A stretch of DNA of 64,000 bases from Azorhizobium caulinodans ORS 571 (GTDB lineage: Bacteria; Pseudomonadota; Alphaproteobacteria; Rhizobiales; Xanthobacteraceae), in assembly GCF_000010525.1 (NCBI RefSeq), contig NC_009937.1:5174001-5238000 (forward strand), written 5' to 3'. Positions 56,064 to 64,000 of the stretch are shown one piece after another. The notes beneath the pieces were generated by a model that worked only from the letters and a program-made list of their open reading frames with translations, was not told where the DNA came from and did not search any database. Every line of letters begins with the position of its first letter. Position 1 is the stretch's first letter. The translations under genes were made by a program, and so were the position numbers.

Positions 56064-56963
56064 TTATCGCGTCACGAGCCAGATGCCGGCGGCGATCGGC
56101 ACGACGCCGAGGAAGTCCAGCGGCGGCACGTGTTCGCCCAGCACCACCCAGCCGAAGAACAGGCCGAGCGGCGGCATGAGGAAGTGCAGCGCCGTCGCTT
56201 CGGTGGCGCTGGAGCGGTTGAGGATGAAGTACCAGAGGCTGTAGCCGCCGATGGACACCGCCACCACCAGATAGGCGAAGGCCCAGAGGAACGGGCCGGT
56301 GACGTGGATGGCGGATAGCGGCTCGGTGGCGAGGGCCACGGGGAACAGCACCACCCCGCCGGCGAGGCACTGGATGCCGCTCGCCTGCCAGAGCCCCGCC
56401 GAGGTGCGCAGCCTTTTGTAGACGAGCGTGCCGGCGGTGAGGGCGAAGAGGCCCCCGACCACGAACAGCGTGCCGACGAGGCTCTCATGCCCGCTGCCGA
56501 GCCGCGAGCGCAGCACGATGGCAACGCCCGCCATCCCGAGCAGCAGCCCCGCGAGCTTGCGAAGGGTGAGCCGCTCGCCCAGCACCGGCCCAGCGACCAG
56601 CGCGGTCAGCAGCGGGTTGGCGGAGATGATGACCGCCGTGAAGCCGGACGAGACCGTGGTCATGCCGGTGAAGCTGAGGCCGAGATAGAGCGCATTGTTC
56701 AGCGCGCCCGCGAGGATGAGCGCCGCCCATTCCCGCGCGTCGAGCCGCCGGAAGCCGCCCAGCGCCGCGCACAGGCCGAGGATGATGGCCCCAGCGATCA
56801 GGAAGCGGATGCTGAGCAGCAGCAGCGGCGGACATTCGGCGAGCGCGATCTTTCCGGCGGCGAAGGCCGAACTCCACAGCACGCAGAACAGCGCGATCAG
56901 CAGCGGCGTCGCGCCGAGCGGGGATGTGGCGGCGCGGCTTGGCGTCAGTCTGGCCGTGGGCAT
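56064..56963 (-). CDS. EamA/DMT-family transporter
   Basis: A 299-residue ten-helix transporter with two EamA repeats (PLLIALFCVLWSSAFAAGKI and GTLFVVGGLFALTAGTLVYK). LGERLTLRKLAGLLLGMAGV ends the first repeat. The start at 56963 is chosen for a well-spaced AGGAGA ribosome site; a start ten codons upstream is possible. It is divergent from a LysR gene across about 95 bases, the classical layout for a LysR-controlled exporter. Confidence 0.88.
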   Translation of the reverse strand: MPTARLTPSRAATSPLGATPLLIALFCVLWSSAFAAGKIALAECPPLLLLSIRFLIAGAIILGLCAALGGFRRLDAREWAALILAGALNNALYLGLSFTGMTTVSSGFTAVIISANPLLTALVAGPVLGERLTLRKLAGLLLGMAGVAIVLRSRLGSGHESLVGTLFVVGGLFALTAGTLVYKRLRTSAGLWQASGIQCLAGGVVLFPVALATEPLSAIHVTGPFLWAFAYLVVAVSIGGYSLWYFILNRSSATEATALHFLMPPLGLFFGWVVLGEHVPPLDFLGVVPIAAGIWLVTR

Positions 56964-57058
56964 TGGGGCGTCTCCTCGCGCCCACCAAGCCACATTGGCG
57001 ATGAATTGAAAAATTCGATGTTTTCATGCCTCATAGTGGAAACCTAAATGGAGTCCAC

Positions 57059-57922
57059 ATGCTGGACCTCGACCTGCTGCATGCCTTCGTGAGCGTCGTG
57101 GATGCTGGCGGATTTACCCGCGCTGGCGAGCGGGTCCACCGCACGCAATCCACCGTCAGCCAGCAGATCCGGCGGCTGGAGCAGGCGGCCGGCAAGCCCC
57201 TGTTCGACCGCAGCGGTCGGCAGGTGCGCCTCACCGAGGATGGCGAGCGGCTGCTCGGCTATGCACGCCGCATCCTCGCCCTCTCCGCGGAGGCGAAGGC
57301 GGCGCTCGCGTCGGCGCCGCCTGCGATGGTGCTGCGACTGGGCATGCCGGACGACATTGCGGTTGCCGCCCTCACGCGCATGGTGGCGGCCTTCGCAGCG
57401 GCCCATCCGCAGGTGCGGCTCGCGGTGCGCTGCGGGCTCAGCGTCGATCTCGACGCGAGCCTCGCCCAGGGCGATCTCGACGTGGCGCTGATGAAGCGCG
57501 AGCCGGGCCGTGGCGGTGCGCGCAACACCTGGCCCGAGCAATTGGTCTGGGCCGTGCGCGCCGATGCGCCGCTCCCCGTGCTGGACCCGGTGCCGCTCGC
57601 CGCCTTTCCGCAGGGCTGCCTCTATCGCAACCGTGCCATCGGCGCGCTGGAGCGGGCTGGGCGCGCTTGGCGCATCGCCTATGACTGCCCGAACCTCGTG
57701 GGCATCCTTGCGGCGGTGGAGAGCGGCCTTGCGGTCTCGGTGCTGGAGCGGCGGGCCCTCACGCCGGCGCTTCGGCCCCTGCCCGAGGGCCTTTTGCCGC
57801 CGCTTGGGCCGTCGGAACTCGCCTTGTGCGTGCGGGAGGGCGCTCCACCGCTGGCGGACGCCCTCGCCGCCGTGGTGGCGGACTTCTGCGCCGACCCGGC
57901 CGCCCTGCGCACGGCAGCCTGA
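57059..57922 (+). CDS. LysR-family transcriptional regulator
   Basis: A 287-residue LTTR. The winged helix-turn-helix covers residues 1-60 (LDLLHAFVSVVDAGGFTRAG, then THRTQSTVSQQIRRLEQAAG-type core, with PLFDRSGRQVRLTEDG). The effector domain follows (LRLGMPDDIAVAALTRMVAAF). It presumably regulates the divergent EamA exporter. The intergenic region contains A+T-rich TTGAAAAATTC sequence suited to an operator. The start LDLDLL at 57059 fits the family. Confidence 0.9.
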   Translation: MLDLDLLHAFVSVVDAGGFTRAGERVHRTQSTVSQQIRRLEQAAGKPLFDRSGRQVRLTEDGERLLGYARRILALSAEAKAALASAPPAMVLRLGMPDDIAVAALTRMVAAFAAAHPQVRLAVRCGLSVDLDASLAQGDLDVALMKREPGRGGARNTWPEQLVWAVRADAPLPVLDPVPLAAFPQGCLYRNRAIGALERAGRAWRIAYDCPNLVGILAAVESGLAVSVLERRALTPALRPLPEGLLPPLGPSELALCVREGAPPLADALAAVVADFCADPAALRTAA

Positions 57923-57955
57923 GGACCGCGCACCAAGGGATCGGTGGCTCCAGCT

Positions 57956-58897
57956 CTAGGTGGCCGCGAGCAGGCGCTGGGCGATGGCCGCCGCCCCGGC
58001 AAGGCCGGGGGTCGGATGCACCACCACATGGGTCGGCACCGTGGCGAGGCGGGCCGTATAGGGCGGATGGTCCTCGAAGGCCGCCCGGAAGGGCGAGCCC
58101 GCGAACAGCGGTGCCAGAGCTGCGGCGACGCCGCCGGGAATGAAGACGCCGCCGCGCGCATCGAACAGCAGCGCATAATCCCCGAGGATGCGGCCGAGGA
58201 TGCGCAGGAAGACGTTGCAGCTCTCAAGCTCGGCGGCGCTGCCGGTCAGCGCGGACCGGATGATGTGCTGCGAGGAGCACTGCTCGCCGGAAAGCACCGC
58301 GTGCAGCCGCACGAGGCCGGAGCCGGACAGCACCGCCTCCACGCTCACCGAGCCGAGATCGCGCACCAGATGGGCGAGGATGCGCGCCTCATCCGCCATC
58401 ACCGCGCCGAAGCGGGCATGGCCGCCCTCGCTGGGCAGCACGCGGTAGCCGGCCTCCTGCGGCAGCAGCAGGGCGGTGCCGAGGCCCGTGCCGGGGCCGC
58501 ACACCAGAATGGGCGCGCGCTCCACGGCCTTGCCGGTGCCCACCTGCACAAGGTCGGCGCGGCCCAGGGTCGGCACACCCTCCGCCAGCGCGACGAAATC
58601 GTTGAACACGGCGAGCTGGCCGAGACCCAGTGCCGCAGCAAGCGCCGGCCGCTGGAAGCGCCAGTCGCGGTTGGTCAGGCGCACGTCATCGCCATCCACC
58701 GGTCCGGCCACGGCGAAGACGCCGACATCGGGACGGGTGCCGCCGGTCTGTTCGAAATAATGCCCGAACAGGGCTTCCAGATTGGGAAAGTCCTCCCCGG
58801 CGAGCACGCGGATGTCATACGGCTGGCCGCCGGCATCGACGCGCGCGATGCGGGCCGAGGTGCCCCCGATGTCTGCAAGCAATGCGGTCGATACCAT
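57956..58897 (-). CDS. glk: Glucokinase
   Basis: A 313-residue ROK-unrelated, Glk-type hexokinase. The phosphate loop LLADIGGTSARIARV opens the protein. The family strings GPVDGDDVRLTNRDWRF, FNDFVALAEGVPTL, VCGPGTGLGTALLL and PSEGGHARFGA are present. GGVFIPGGVAAALAPLF with FRAAFEDHPP ends it. It phosphorylates glucose entering as free sugar. It is convergent to the LysR gene, with 33 bases between stops. Confidence 0.94.
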   Translation of the reverse strand: MVSTALLADIGGTSARIARVDAGGQPYDIRVLAGEDFPNLEALFGHYFEQTGGTRPDVGVFAVAGPVDGDDVRLTNRDWRFQRPALAAALGLGQLAVFNDFVALAEGVPTLGRADLVQVGTGKAVERAPILVCGPGTGLGTALLLPQEAGYRVLPSEGGHARFGAVMADEARILAHLVRDLGSVSVEAVLSGSGLVRLHAVLSGEQCSSQHIIRSALTGSAAELESCNVFLRILGRILGDYALLFDARGGVFIPGGVAAALAPLFAGSPFRAAFEDHPPYTARLATVPTHVVVHPTPGLAGAAAIAQRLLAAT

Positions 58898-59185
58898 CCA
58901 GGATACTCCACCATACGGGGGGCAAACTAACGCTGCCGGGCGCGATGTCCAAAGCGGGGCTCACGGCACCGACTGCGCCTTGGCCGCTGTGGTGGCAATC
59001 AAACGCTTGGTCCCGTAAGGTGAGTTCCCTCGCGTGTTTCGCAGGGCGGGGGCTGGCGTTTGCGCCCGCCGCGCGTACATATGGAGGGGCAATGCTTGCC
59101 GGCCGTGCGCGGCGGGAAAGCAACGCTGGCGGAGACAATACCGGTCGCGCGTCCGCGCAGCGGCTGGAAGGCATGGCGGAACGCA

Positions 59186-59899
59186 GTGCTCGACATCTAT
59201 ACGATTATCTTCCTGGCCCTCGCGGTCTTCATCTTCGTCCGGCTGCGCAGCGTGCTCGGCCAGAGGACCGGGAAGGAACGCCCGCCGTACGATCCCTTCA
59301 CGCCGCGCCCGCCGGCCGCGCCTTCGTCTGACAATGTCGTGAGCCTGCCCGAGCGGGTTGGCGATGCCCCGCAGCGCCCCACGGCGCCGGTGTCCCAGCC
59401 CCTGCCCGGCACCTTCCGCTGGAAGGGCGTGACGGAGGAAGGCTCTCCGCTCGCCGAAGCGCTGGACCAGATCGCTGCCATCGAGCCGGACTTCGACGCC
59501 AAGCATTTCGTGGAAGGCGCCAAGTCCGCCTATGAGATGATCGTGCTCGCCTTTGCCGCCGGCGACCGCCGCACGCTGAAGGACCTGCTCTCCAAGGACG
59601 TGTTCGACGGCTTCGTCGCCGCCATCTCCGAGCGGGAAGGCCGCGGCGAGACCATGGAATCGCGCTTCGTCGCCATCGAGAAGGCGGAGATCATCGAGGC
59701 GAGCGTGCGCGGCCGCACCGGCCAAGTGACCCTGCGCTTCGTCTCCAAGATCATCTCCGCCACCCGCTCCCGCGACGGCGCGGTGGTGGACGGCAGCGCC
59801 GACACCGTGGCCGACGTGACCGACGTGTGGACCTTCGCCCGCGAGCTCGGTGCGCGCGACCCGAACTGGAAGCTCGTCGCCACCGAAGCCGCGCAGTAA
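59186..59899 (+). CDS. Tim44-domain inner-membrane protein
   Basis: A 237-residue protein. From a GTG start it begins VLDIYTIIFLALAVFIFVRL, a single membrane anchor, followed by RSVLGQRTGKERPPYDPF, a string common in this family. A Pro-rich linker is followed by the Tim44 domain (about 95-235: DFDAKHFVEGAKSAYEMIVLAF, LKDLLSKDVFDGFVAAI, VTDVWTFARELGARDPNWKL). It is the bacterial relative of the mitochondrial import protein TIM44. The GTG gives the normal N-terminus; the frame extends 42 codons upstream. It precedes mltA and the Smr gene, a grouping common in alphaproteobacteria. Confidence 0.88.
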   Translation: MLDIYTIIFLALAVFIFVRLRSVLGQRTGKERPPYDPFTPRPPAAPSSDNVVSLPERVGDAPQRPTAPVSQPLPGTFRWKGVTEEGSPLAEALDQIAAIEPDFDAKHFVEGAKSAYEMIVLAFAAGDRRTLKDLLSKDVFDGFVAAISEREGRGETMESRFVAIEKAEIIEASVRGRTGQVTLRFVSKIISATRSRDGAVVDGSADTVADVTDVWTFARELGARDPNWKLVATEAAQ

Positions 59900-59905
59900 A
59901 GGGCT

Positions 59906-61135
59906 ATGGACCGGAGCGGTGCAGCCTTTCGGCGCGGCCGTCTCCGGCTGGCCCACCTTGTCCGGCTGGTCCCGGTCCTCGGCTTTTTGACGGGCGTGCC
60001 CGCCGGGGCCGCGCCCCTCGCGCCGACGCCGGTGCCGGACCTTGCGGGCGCCACCCTTCAGCCGGTGGCCTATGGCGCCCTGCCCGGCTGGTCGGCCGAC
60101 GACCAGGGGGCGGCCTTCGCCACCTTCCTCGCCTCCTGCCGGGCGTTGGCCAAGGCGCCCGCGGAAGTCGGTCCCGCCTCGCGGCCCCGCCTCCAGCCCG
60201 CCTTGCGGCAGGCGTGCGCCGCCGCCCGCCGGCTCGGCACCCCGAACCCGGTGCTGGCGCGGTGGTTCTTCGAGGCCCATTTCCGGCCCTTCGCCATCAC
60301 TCCCACCGCCAGCCCGCGCGGCTTCCTCACCGGCTATTACGAGCCGGAGGTGGAAGGATCGCTCGTCCCCGGCGCGGACTATGCCGTCCCCGTCTATGCC
60401 CGCCCCCCGGACCTCATCAGCGACGCGCCAGGCAGCAACAAGGGCCCGGCCTACCGGATGCAGAATGGCGCCCGTGTGCCCTACTGGAACCGCGCCGAGA
60501 TCGAGGACGGGGCGCTCGCCGGGCGCGGCCTCGAAATCTGCTGGCTGAAGGATCCCGTCGATCTCTTCTTCATGCAGATCCAGGGCTCGGCCCGCGTGCG
60601 CCTGCCGGACGGGCGGGTGATCCGGCTGAATTACGACGGCCATAACGGACAGCCTTATGTGCCGGTCGGCCGCCTGCTCATCGAACGCGGGATCGTGCCG
60701 CGCAACGAGATGTCCATGGACCGCATCCGCGCCTTCATGGAAGCCGACCCCGCCGCCGGAAAGGCGCTGCGGCGGGAGAGCCCCTCCTTCGTCTTCTTCA
60801 AGGCGGTGCCGCTCAAGGAGGGCGAGGGGGCGCTGGGCGCACAGGGCATTGGCCTCACCCCTGGCCGTTCCATCGCCGTGGACCGTACGCTGCACACCTA
60901 TGGCACGCCTGTCTTCATCAGCGCCCGTCTTCCCATCGCGAGCCCGGCCCCCGAGACGCCCTTCCAGCGCCTGATGATCGCGCAGGACACGGGCTCGGCC
61001 ATCGTCGGGCCGGCACGGGCGGACCTTTTCTTCGGCGCTGGGGCGGAAGCCGGACGCATCGCCGGGCGCATCCGCGATCCGGGCGACTTCTTCCTGCTGC
61101 TGCCGCGCTTCGAGCCCCGCGAGGCGGCGCCATGA
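59906..61135 (+). CDS. mltA: MltA, membrane-bound lytic murein transglycosylase A
   Basis: A 409-residue enzyme cleaving glycan strands with 1,6-anhydro formation. The signal/anchor is residues 14-36 (RLAHLVRLVPVLGFLTGVPA). No lipobox Cys is visible, so lipidation is doubtful. The MltA domain shows FLTGYYEPEVEGSLVPGADY, YWNRAEIEDGAL, DLFFMQIQGSARVRLPDG and the 3D domain with MIAQDTGSAIVGPARADLFFG carrying the catalytic Asp. It begins six bases after the Tim44 gene and overlaps the next by four (ATGA). Confidence 0.94.
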   Translation: MDRSGAAFRRGRLRLAHLVRLVPVLGFLTGVPAGAAPLAPTPVPDLAGATLQPVAYGALPGWSADDQGAAFATFLASCRALAKAPAEVGPASRPRLQPALRQACAAARRLGTPNPVLARWFFEAHFRPFAITPTASPRGFLTGYYEPEVEGSLVPGADYAVPVYARPPDLISDAPGSNKGPAYRMQNGARVPYWNRAEIEDGALAGRGLEICWLKDPVDLFFMQIQGSARVRLPDGRVIRLNYDGHNGQPYVPVGRLLIERGIVPRNEMSMDRIRAFMEADPAAGKALRRESPSFVFFKAVPLKEGEGALGAQGIGLTPGRSIAVDRTLHTYGTPVFISARLPIASPAPETPFQRLMIAQDTGSAIVGPARADLFFGAGAEAGRIAGRIRDPGDFFLLLPRFEPREAAP

Positions 61136-61746
61136 CCCCGCGGCGGCGCAAGCGCGTGCTGCGCGAGGACGAACGCGCCCTGTGGGAGCATGTCTCCCGC
61201 TCGGTGGCGCCGCTGCGTCCGCGCCCGGCGCTGCCCGCCAAGCCCGAGACGCCGCCTCCCGAGGAACCGGCGCCCCCCGCCGAGACGGAGGGCCGTGCGC
61301 CCAAGGGCCCGGTGCTCCACCCGCGCAAGCGGCCGCTGGCGCCGGCGGCACCACCGCCGCCCCCGCTGACCAAGATCGAGCCGAAGGTCCGCCGCAAGCT
61401 CAACCGGGGCGCAGATGTGGATGCGCGGCTCGACCTGCACGGCCTCACCCAGGCCGCCGCCCATCGGCGGCTGCATCTCTTCATCATGGACGCGCAGGCC
61501 GCCGGCCACAGCCTCGTGCTCGTCATCACCGGCAAGGGCGACAGCGAGGGCTTGGGGCTCGGGCTGGGCCTTGGCTGGCTGCGCGGCGGCGAGGCCGGGC
61601 GCGGCGTGCTGCGCCGGGCGGTGCCGCAATGGCTCTCGGACCACGCGCTGCGGCCCTATGTGGTGGGGTTCGAGAATGCCGCCCGCCACCATGGCGGCGA
61701 AGGCGCGCTTTATGTTCGCATCCGCCGGCGGCGGGAGCGGAGCTGA
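61132..61746 (+). CDS. Smr-domain protein
   Basis: A 204-residue protein. Residues 1-95 are basic and Pro-rich. The Smr domain occupies about 100-200: DARLDLHGLTQAAAHRRLHLF, then LVLVITGKGDSEGLGLGLGL, GVLRRAVPQWL and YVRIRRRRERS. The DLHGLT and GKG motifs fit Smr domains, which can nick DNA or cleave RNA at ribosomes. It overlaps mltA and sits directly before an XRE gene. Confidence 0.88.
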   Translation: MTPRRRKRVLREDERALWEHVSRSVAPLRPRPALPAKPETPPPEEPAPPAETEGRAPKGPVLHPRKRPLAPAAPPPPPLTKIEPKVRRKLNRGADVDARLDLHGLTQAAAHRRLHLFIMDAQAAGHSLVLVITGKGDSEGLGLGLGLGWLRGGEAGRGVLRRAVPQWLSDHALRPYVVGFENAARHHGGEGALYVRIRRRRERS

Positions 61747-61749
61747 AGC

Positions 61750-62115
61750 ATGACGCCTTTCGGACGCCGGATGCGGGAGCTGCGCGCCGCCCGCGGGGCG
61801 ACCCTCACCGAGATGGCCACCGCCATCGGGGTTTCGCCCACCTATCTCTCGGCGCTGGAAACCGGCAAGCGCGGCAAGCCGACCTGGGCCCTCGTCCAGC
61901 GCATCATCGCCTATTTCAACGTGATCTGGGACGAGGCGGAGGACCTGCAGCGCCTCGCGGAAGTCTCCCATCCCCGCGTGACCGTGGACACGGCCGGCCT
62001 CTCCCCCGAGGCGACGGAACTCGCCAACCTGCTGGCGGTGGAGATCGCCCACCTGCCGCCCGAAGCGGTGGCCGAACTGCTGGGCCGGCTCAAGATCCTG
62101 CGCAAGCGCGCGTGA
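61750..62115 (+). CDS. XRE-family helix-turn-helix protein
   Basis: A 121-residue DNA-binding protein. The HTH_3 motif spans residues 5-60 (FGRRMRELRAARGATLTEMA, TAIGVSPTYLSALETGKRGK, WALVQRIIAYFNVIWDEAED). The C-terminal half (TELANLLAVEIAHLPPEAVA) is a helical domain. It starts three bases after the Smr gene in the same operon. Whether it regulates that operon is not shown by any operator I can identify. Confidence 0.87.
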   Translation: MTPFGRRMRELRAARGATLTEMATAIGVSPTYLSALETGKRGKPTWALVQRIIAYFNVIWDEAEDLQRLAEVSHPRVTVDTAGLSPEATELANLLAVEIAHLPPEAVAELLGRLKILRKRA

Positions 62116-62212
62116 ACGCTCCGCGCGGGAACAGTCCGCGCCGCCCGAGGTTGACCCTTGGAGAGCCGCAAGCGGGACCCGACGTCCCGCCGCGGAGCCA
62201 GGGAGGGCCGTC

Positions 62213-62512
62213 ATGGAACCCCACGACGAAACCAAGGCGCTGATCTCGGCCAGCACCCTCAAGGGCACCGATGTCTTCGACACCGAAGGCAACCATGTGG
62301 GCAGCCTGCAGGATGTGATGATCGACAAGCGCACGGGCGTGCTCGCGAGCGCCGTCATCACCTTCGGCGGCGTGCTCGGCATCGGCGGCGAGGATCGCCC
62401 CGTGCCCTGGAATGCCCTGCGTTACGACGCCCGACAGGGCGGCTTCGTCATCGGCATTCCCATCCCGACCGCCGAGGAAACACCTGCTCCCGCCGTTTCC
62501 GTCGCCTTCTGA
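62213..62512 (+). CDS. PRC-barrel domain protein (copy 1)
   Basis: A 99-residue PRC-barrel protein. The barrel covers nearly the whole chain: LISASTLKGTDVFDTEGNHV, GSLQDVMIDKRTGVLASAVI, TFGGVLGIGGEDRPVPWNAL. It has a GGAGGGCC ribosome site. It is paralogous to the next gene. PRC-barrel proteins of this type are common in soil alphaproteobacteria and are often linked to stress; no specific role is claimed. Confidence 0.88.
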   Translation: MEPHDETKALISASTLKGTDVFDTEGNHVGSLQDVMIDKRTGVLASAVITFGGVLGIGGEDRPVPWNALRYDARQGGFVIGIPIPTAEETPAPAVSVAF

Positions 62513-62547
62513 CGGGCCGGGAGCCCAACACCAAAGAGGAGAACGCC

Positions 62548-62910
62548 ATGGTCGCGACCGACGAAACCCATAACCTCATTGCCGGCGACAAGGTGTCCGG
62601 TACGAACGTCTACAACACCACGGGCGACAAGATCGGCTCGATCTACGACGTGATGATCGACAAGCGCTCCGGCAAGGTGGCCTATGCCGTGATGTCGTTC
62701 GGCGGCTTCCTGGGCATGGGGGAGGACTATCACCCCTTGCCGTGGTCCACGCTGAATTACGATACCGGCATGGGCGGCTATGTGGTGCCCATGTCCCGCG
62801 AGCAGCTCGAGGGCGGCCCGCATTACGGCACCAGGGACACGCCGCAGTGGGATCGCGACTACGAGACCCGCGTGCACGATTATTACAAGACGCCCTATTA
62901 CTGGAGCTGA
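62548..62910 (+). CDS. PRC-barrel domain protein (copy 2)
   Basis: A 120-residue PRC-barrel protein similar to its neighbour (LIAGDKVSGTNVYNTTGDKI, GSIYDVMIDKRSGKVAYAVM, SFGGFLGMGEDYHPLPWSTL) but with a Tyr-rich C-terminal tail (WDRDYETRVHDYYKTPYYWS) that copy 1 lacks. AAGAGGAG precedes the ATG. The two genes are 35 bases apart and most likely arose by tandem duplication. Confidence 0.88.
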   Translation: MVATDETHNLIAGDKVSGTNVYNTTGDKIGSIYDVMIDKRSGKVAYAVMSFGGFLGMGEDYHPLPWSTLNYDTGMGGYVVPMSREQLEGGPHYGTRDTPQWDRDYETRVHDYYKTPYYWS

Positions 62911-62916
62911 CCTCCC

Positions 62917-62945
62917 GCGGCCCGGACCTCGACGGTCCGGGCCGC
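62917..62945 (+). terminator. Strong hairpin after the PRC-barrel genes
   Basis: A perfect 12-bp stem GCGGCCCGGACC/GGTCCGGGCCGC with a TCGAC loop, six bases after the stop of PRC copy 2 and followed by TTGGCTC. Confidence 0.7.
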
Positions 62946-63082
62946 TTGGCTCAGGGCCGCGTGCCCTTTTCTGGCGTTGCGGAAACGGCCTTGTGACCCG
63001 CTTCCGCAGCGCCCGCGCTAGCCTCCCGGCCGTCCCGTGCTAAACTCCCCCTCTTTGAGAGGCCCCGGGTGCGGGAGGCTGT

Positions 63083-64000
63083 GTGACGGCGACACCGGAC
63101 GGAAAGACCCCGCGAACCGTTGAGGCTCAGGCCGCCCGCGCGCTGGAGCAGGCTCTGGTCCGCGCCCGCCATGTGGTGTTCTGGGAGCGGGCCTGGCCGC
63201 CGCTCGTGCTGGTCGCGGTCGCCGTGGCGCTGTTTCTCGTCGCCTCCTGGGCCGGCCTCTGGGTCGCCCTGCCGCCACTCGGCCGGATCATCGGCCTCAT
63301 TCTCTTTGCTCTTCTTGGCCTCGCCGCTCTGGTGCCGCTGGCTCGCATCCGGCGCCCCACGCGTGCCGAGGCCCTGGCACGCCTTGATGTGGCGAGCGGC
63401 CTGCCCCACCGGCCCGCGACCGCGCTGGGCGACGCCCTCGCGACCCGTCCCGATGATCCCGTGGGCGCCGCCCTGTGGCGGGCGCACGTCGCCCGCGCGG
63501 TGGGTGCCGCCCGGCGGCTGCGCGCCGGCCTGCCTGCGCCGCGTCTCGCCGAGCGTGATCCCTATGCCCTCCGGGCGCTGGCGCTGCTCGGCGTGGTCTC
63601 CGCCTTCTTCCTGACGCCCGGCGACCACTGGAGCCGCATCCGCACCGCCTTCGACTGGCGCGGGGCCGTGACCCCGCTCGCCTATCGGCTCGATGCCTGG
63701 ATCGACCCGCCAGCTTATACGGGACGGCCGCCGGTCGTGCTGCCGGGCCTGAGGTCCGAGGACACCATCACAGCGCAGGCCGCCGCCGTGACCGTACCCG
63801 CCGGCAGCGTGCTCGTGGTGCGCAGCGCCGGCGTGCCGCTCGATGCGCTGAAGGTGGAGAGCGGCTTCGAGGAAGTGAAGCCGGCCGAGACCGCCGATGC
63901 CGCGAAGGACGGCCCCAAGACCGAAGGCGGCAAGACCGCCCCCGCGCGCGCAGATGCGCCTCAGCCGGGCGAGCGCCGCTTCACCATCATGCGCGGCGGC
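63083..64000 (+). CDS. TIGR02302-type (DUF4175) large membrane protein, N-terminal part truncated by window edge
   Basis: 306 codons are open to the right edge. GTG at 63083 follows a GGGAGG ribosome site. The start MTATPDGKTPRTVEAQAARA leads to the family's RARHVVFWERAWPPLVLVAV. Two membrane segments follow (PPLVLVAVAVALFLVASWAG and IIGLILFALLGLAALVPL). Next come the EALARLDVASGLPHRPATAL and AWIDPPAYTGRPPVVLPG strings typical of this family. The protein's function is unknown; full-length members run to roughly 800-900 residues. Confidence 0.82.
   Translation, partial: MTATPDGKTPRTVEAQAARALEQALVRARHVVFWERAWPPLVLVAVAVALFLVASWAGLWVALPPLGRIIGLILFALLGLAALVPLARIRRPTRAEALARLDVASGLPHRPATALGDALATRPDDPVGAALWRAHVARAVGAARRLRAGLPAPRLAERDPYALRALALLGVVSAFFLTPGDHWSRIRTAFDWRGAVTPLAYRLDAWIDPPAYTGRPPVVLPGLRSEDTITAQAAAVTVPAGSVLVVRSAGVPLDALKVESGFEEVKPAETADAAKDGPKTEGGKTAPARADAPQPGERRFTIMRGG

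Noticed and set aside
58961-61354. 797-codon minus-strand frame opposite the Tim44 and mltA genes
   Set aside because: It spans two well-supported genes and their boundaries in antisense and has no domain of its own.

Overview
The window is a high-GC, tightly packed chromosomal segment from an alphaproteobacterium. The division gene set, TTAA-N7-TTAAC (CtrA-type) sites, a Tim44-domain/MltA/Smr gene string and a TIGR02302-type protein fit the Hyphomicrobiales. I would guess Xanthobacteraceae (Azorhizobium/Xanthobacter-like), but that is an impression from protein content and not a computed placement. I saw no prophage, insertion sequence, CRISPR array or tRNA. The one structural RNA is the RNase P RNA.

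Region 1 (1-25.9 kb) is the division and cell wall (dcw) cluster, in two diverging halves. ftsI (cut by the left edge), ftsL, rsmH and mraZ read leftward. ftsW, murG, murC, murB, ddl, ftsQ, ftsA, ftsZ and lpxC read rightward, followed by bamD and recN. Between the halves lie a DjlA-type co-chaperone, an AmpD-type amidase, arsC, a small secreted protein, rnpB, a Tat-exported LVIVD protein and a luciferase-like oxidoreductase. A parDE toxin-antitoxin pair and a cation efflux gene sit between murC and murB. The mraZ promoter region carries four TGGGN repeats in exact 10-bp phase (MraZ boxes) and two tandem CtrA-type sites. Near-consensus CtrA sites also precede ftsW and ftsZ.

Region 2 (25.9-38.8 kb) is a mixed set. 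It holds a TetR/SDR divergent pair with two operators, a second SDR, a lipoprotein joining a SUKH domain to ankyrin repeats, arfB, a patatin, 3-hydroxybutyrate dehydrogenase, a Zur-type regulator, a methyltransferase, ispG and a YceI protein.

Region 3 (37.6-53 kb) is catabolic. A leftward operon encodes a complete branched-chain amino acid type ABC importer (livG, livH, livM, binding protein, livF) interleaved with two acyl-CoA ligases. A divergent TetR gene is followed by liuB, liuC and liuD of leucine/isovalerate breakdown. Two copies of one operator flank the tetR gene, suggesting a single regulator for uptake, activation and carboxylation. The gaps in this region, and only here, are filled with paired inverted palindromic repeats (REPIN-like).

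Region 4 (53-64 kb) holds a class I glutamine amidotransferase, two EamA transporters, a RluA-type pseudouridine synthase, a LysR regulator, glucokinase, the Tim44-domain/mltA/Smr/XRE string, two tandem PRC-barrel genes, and the start of a TIGR02302-type membrane protein cut by the right edge.
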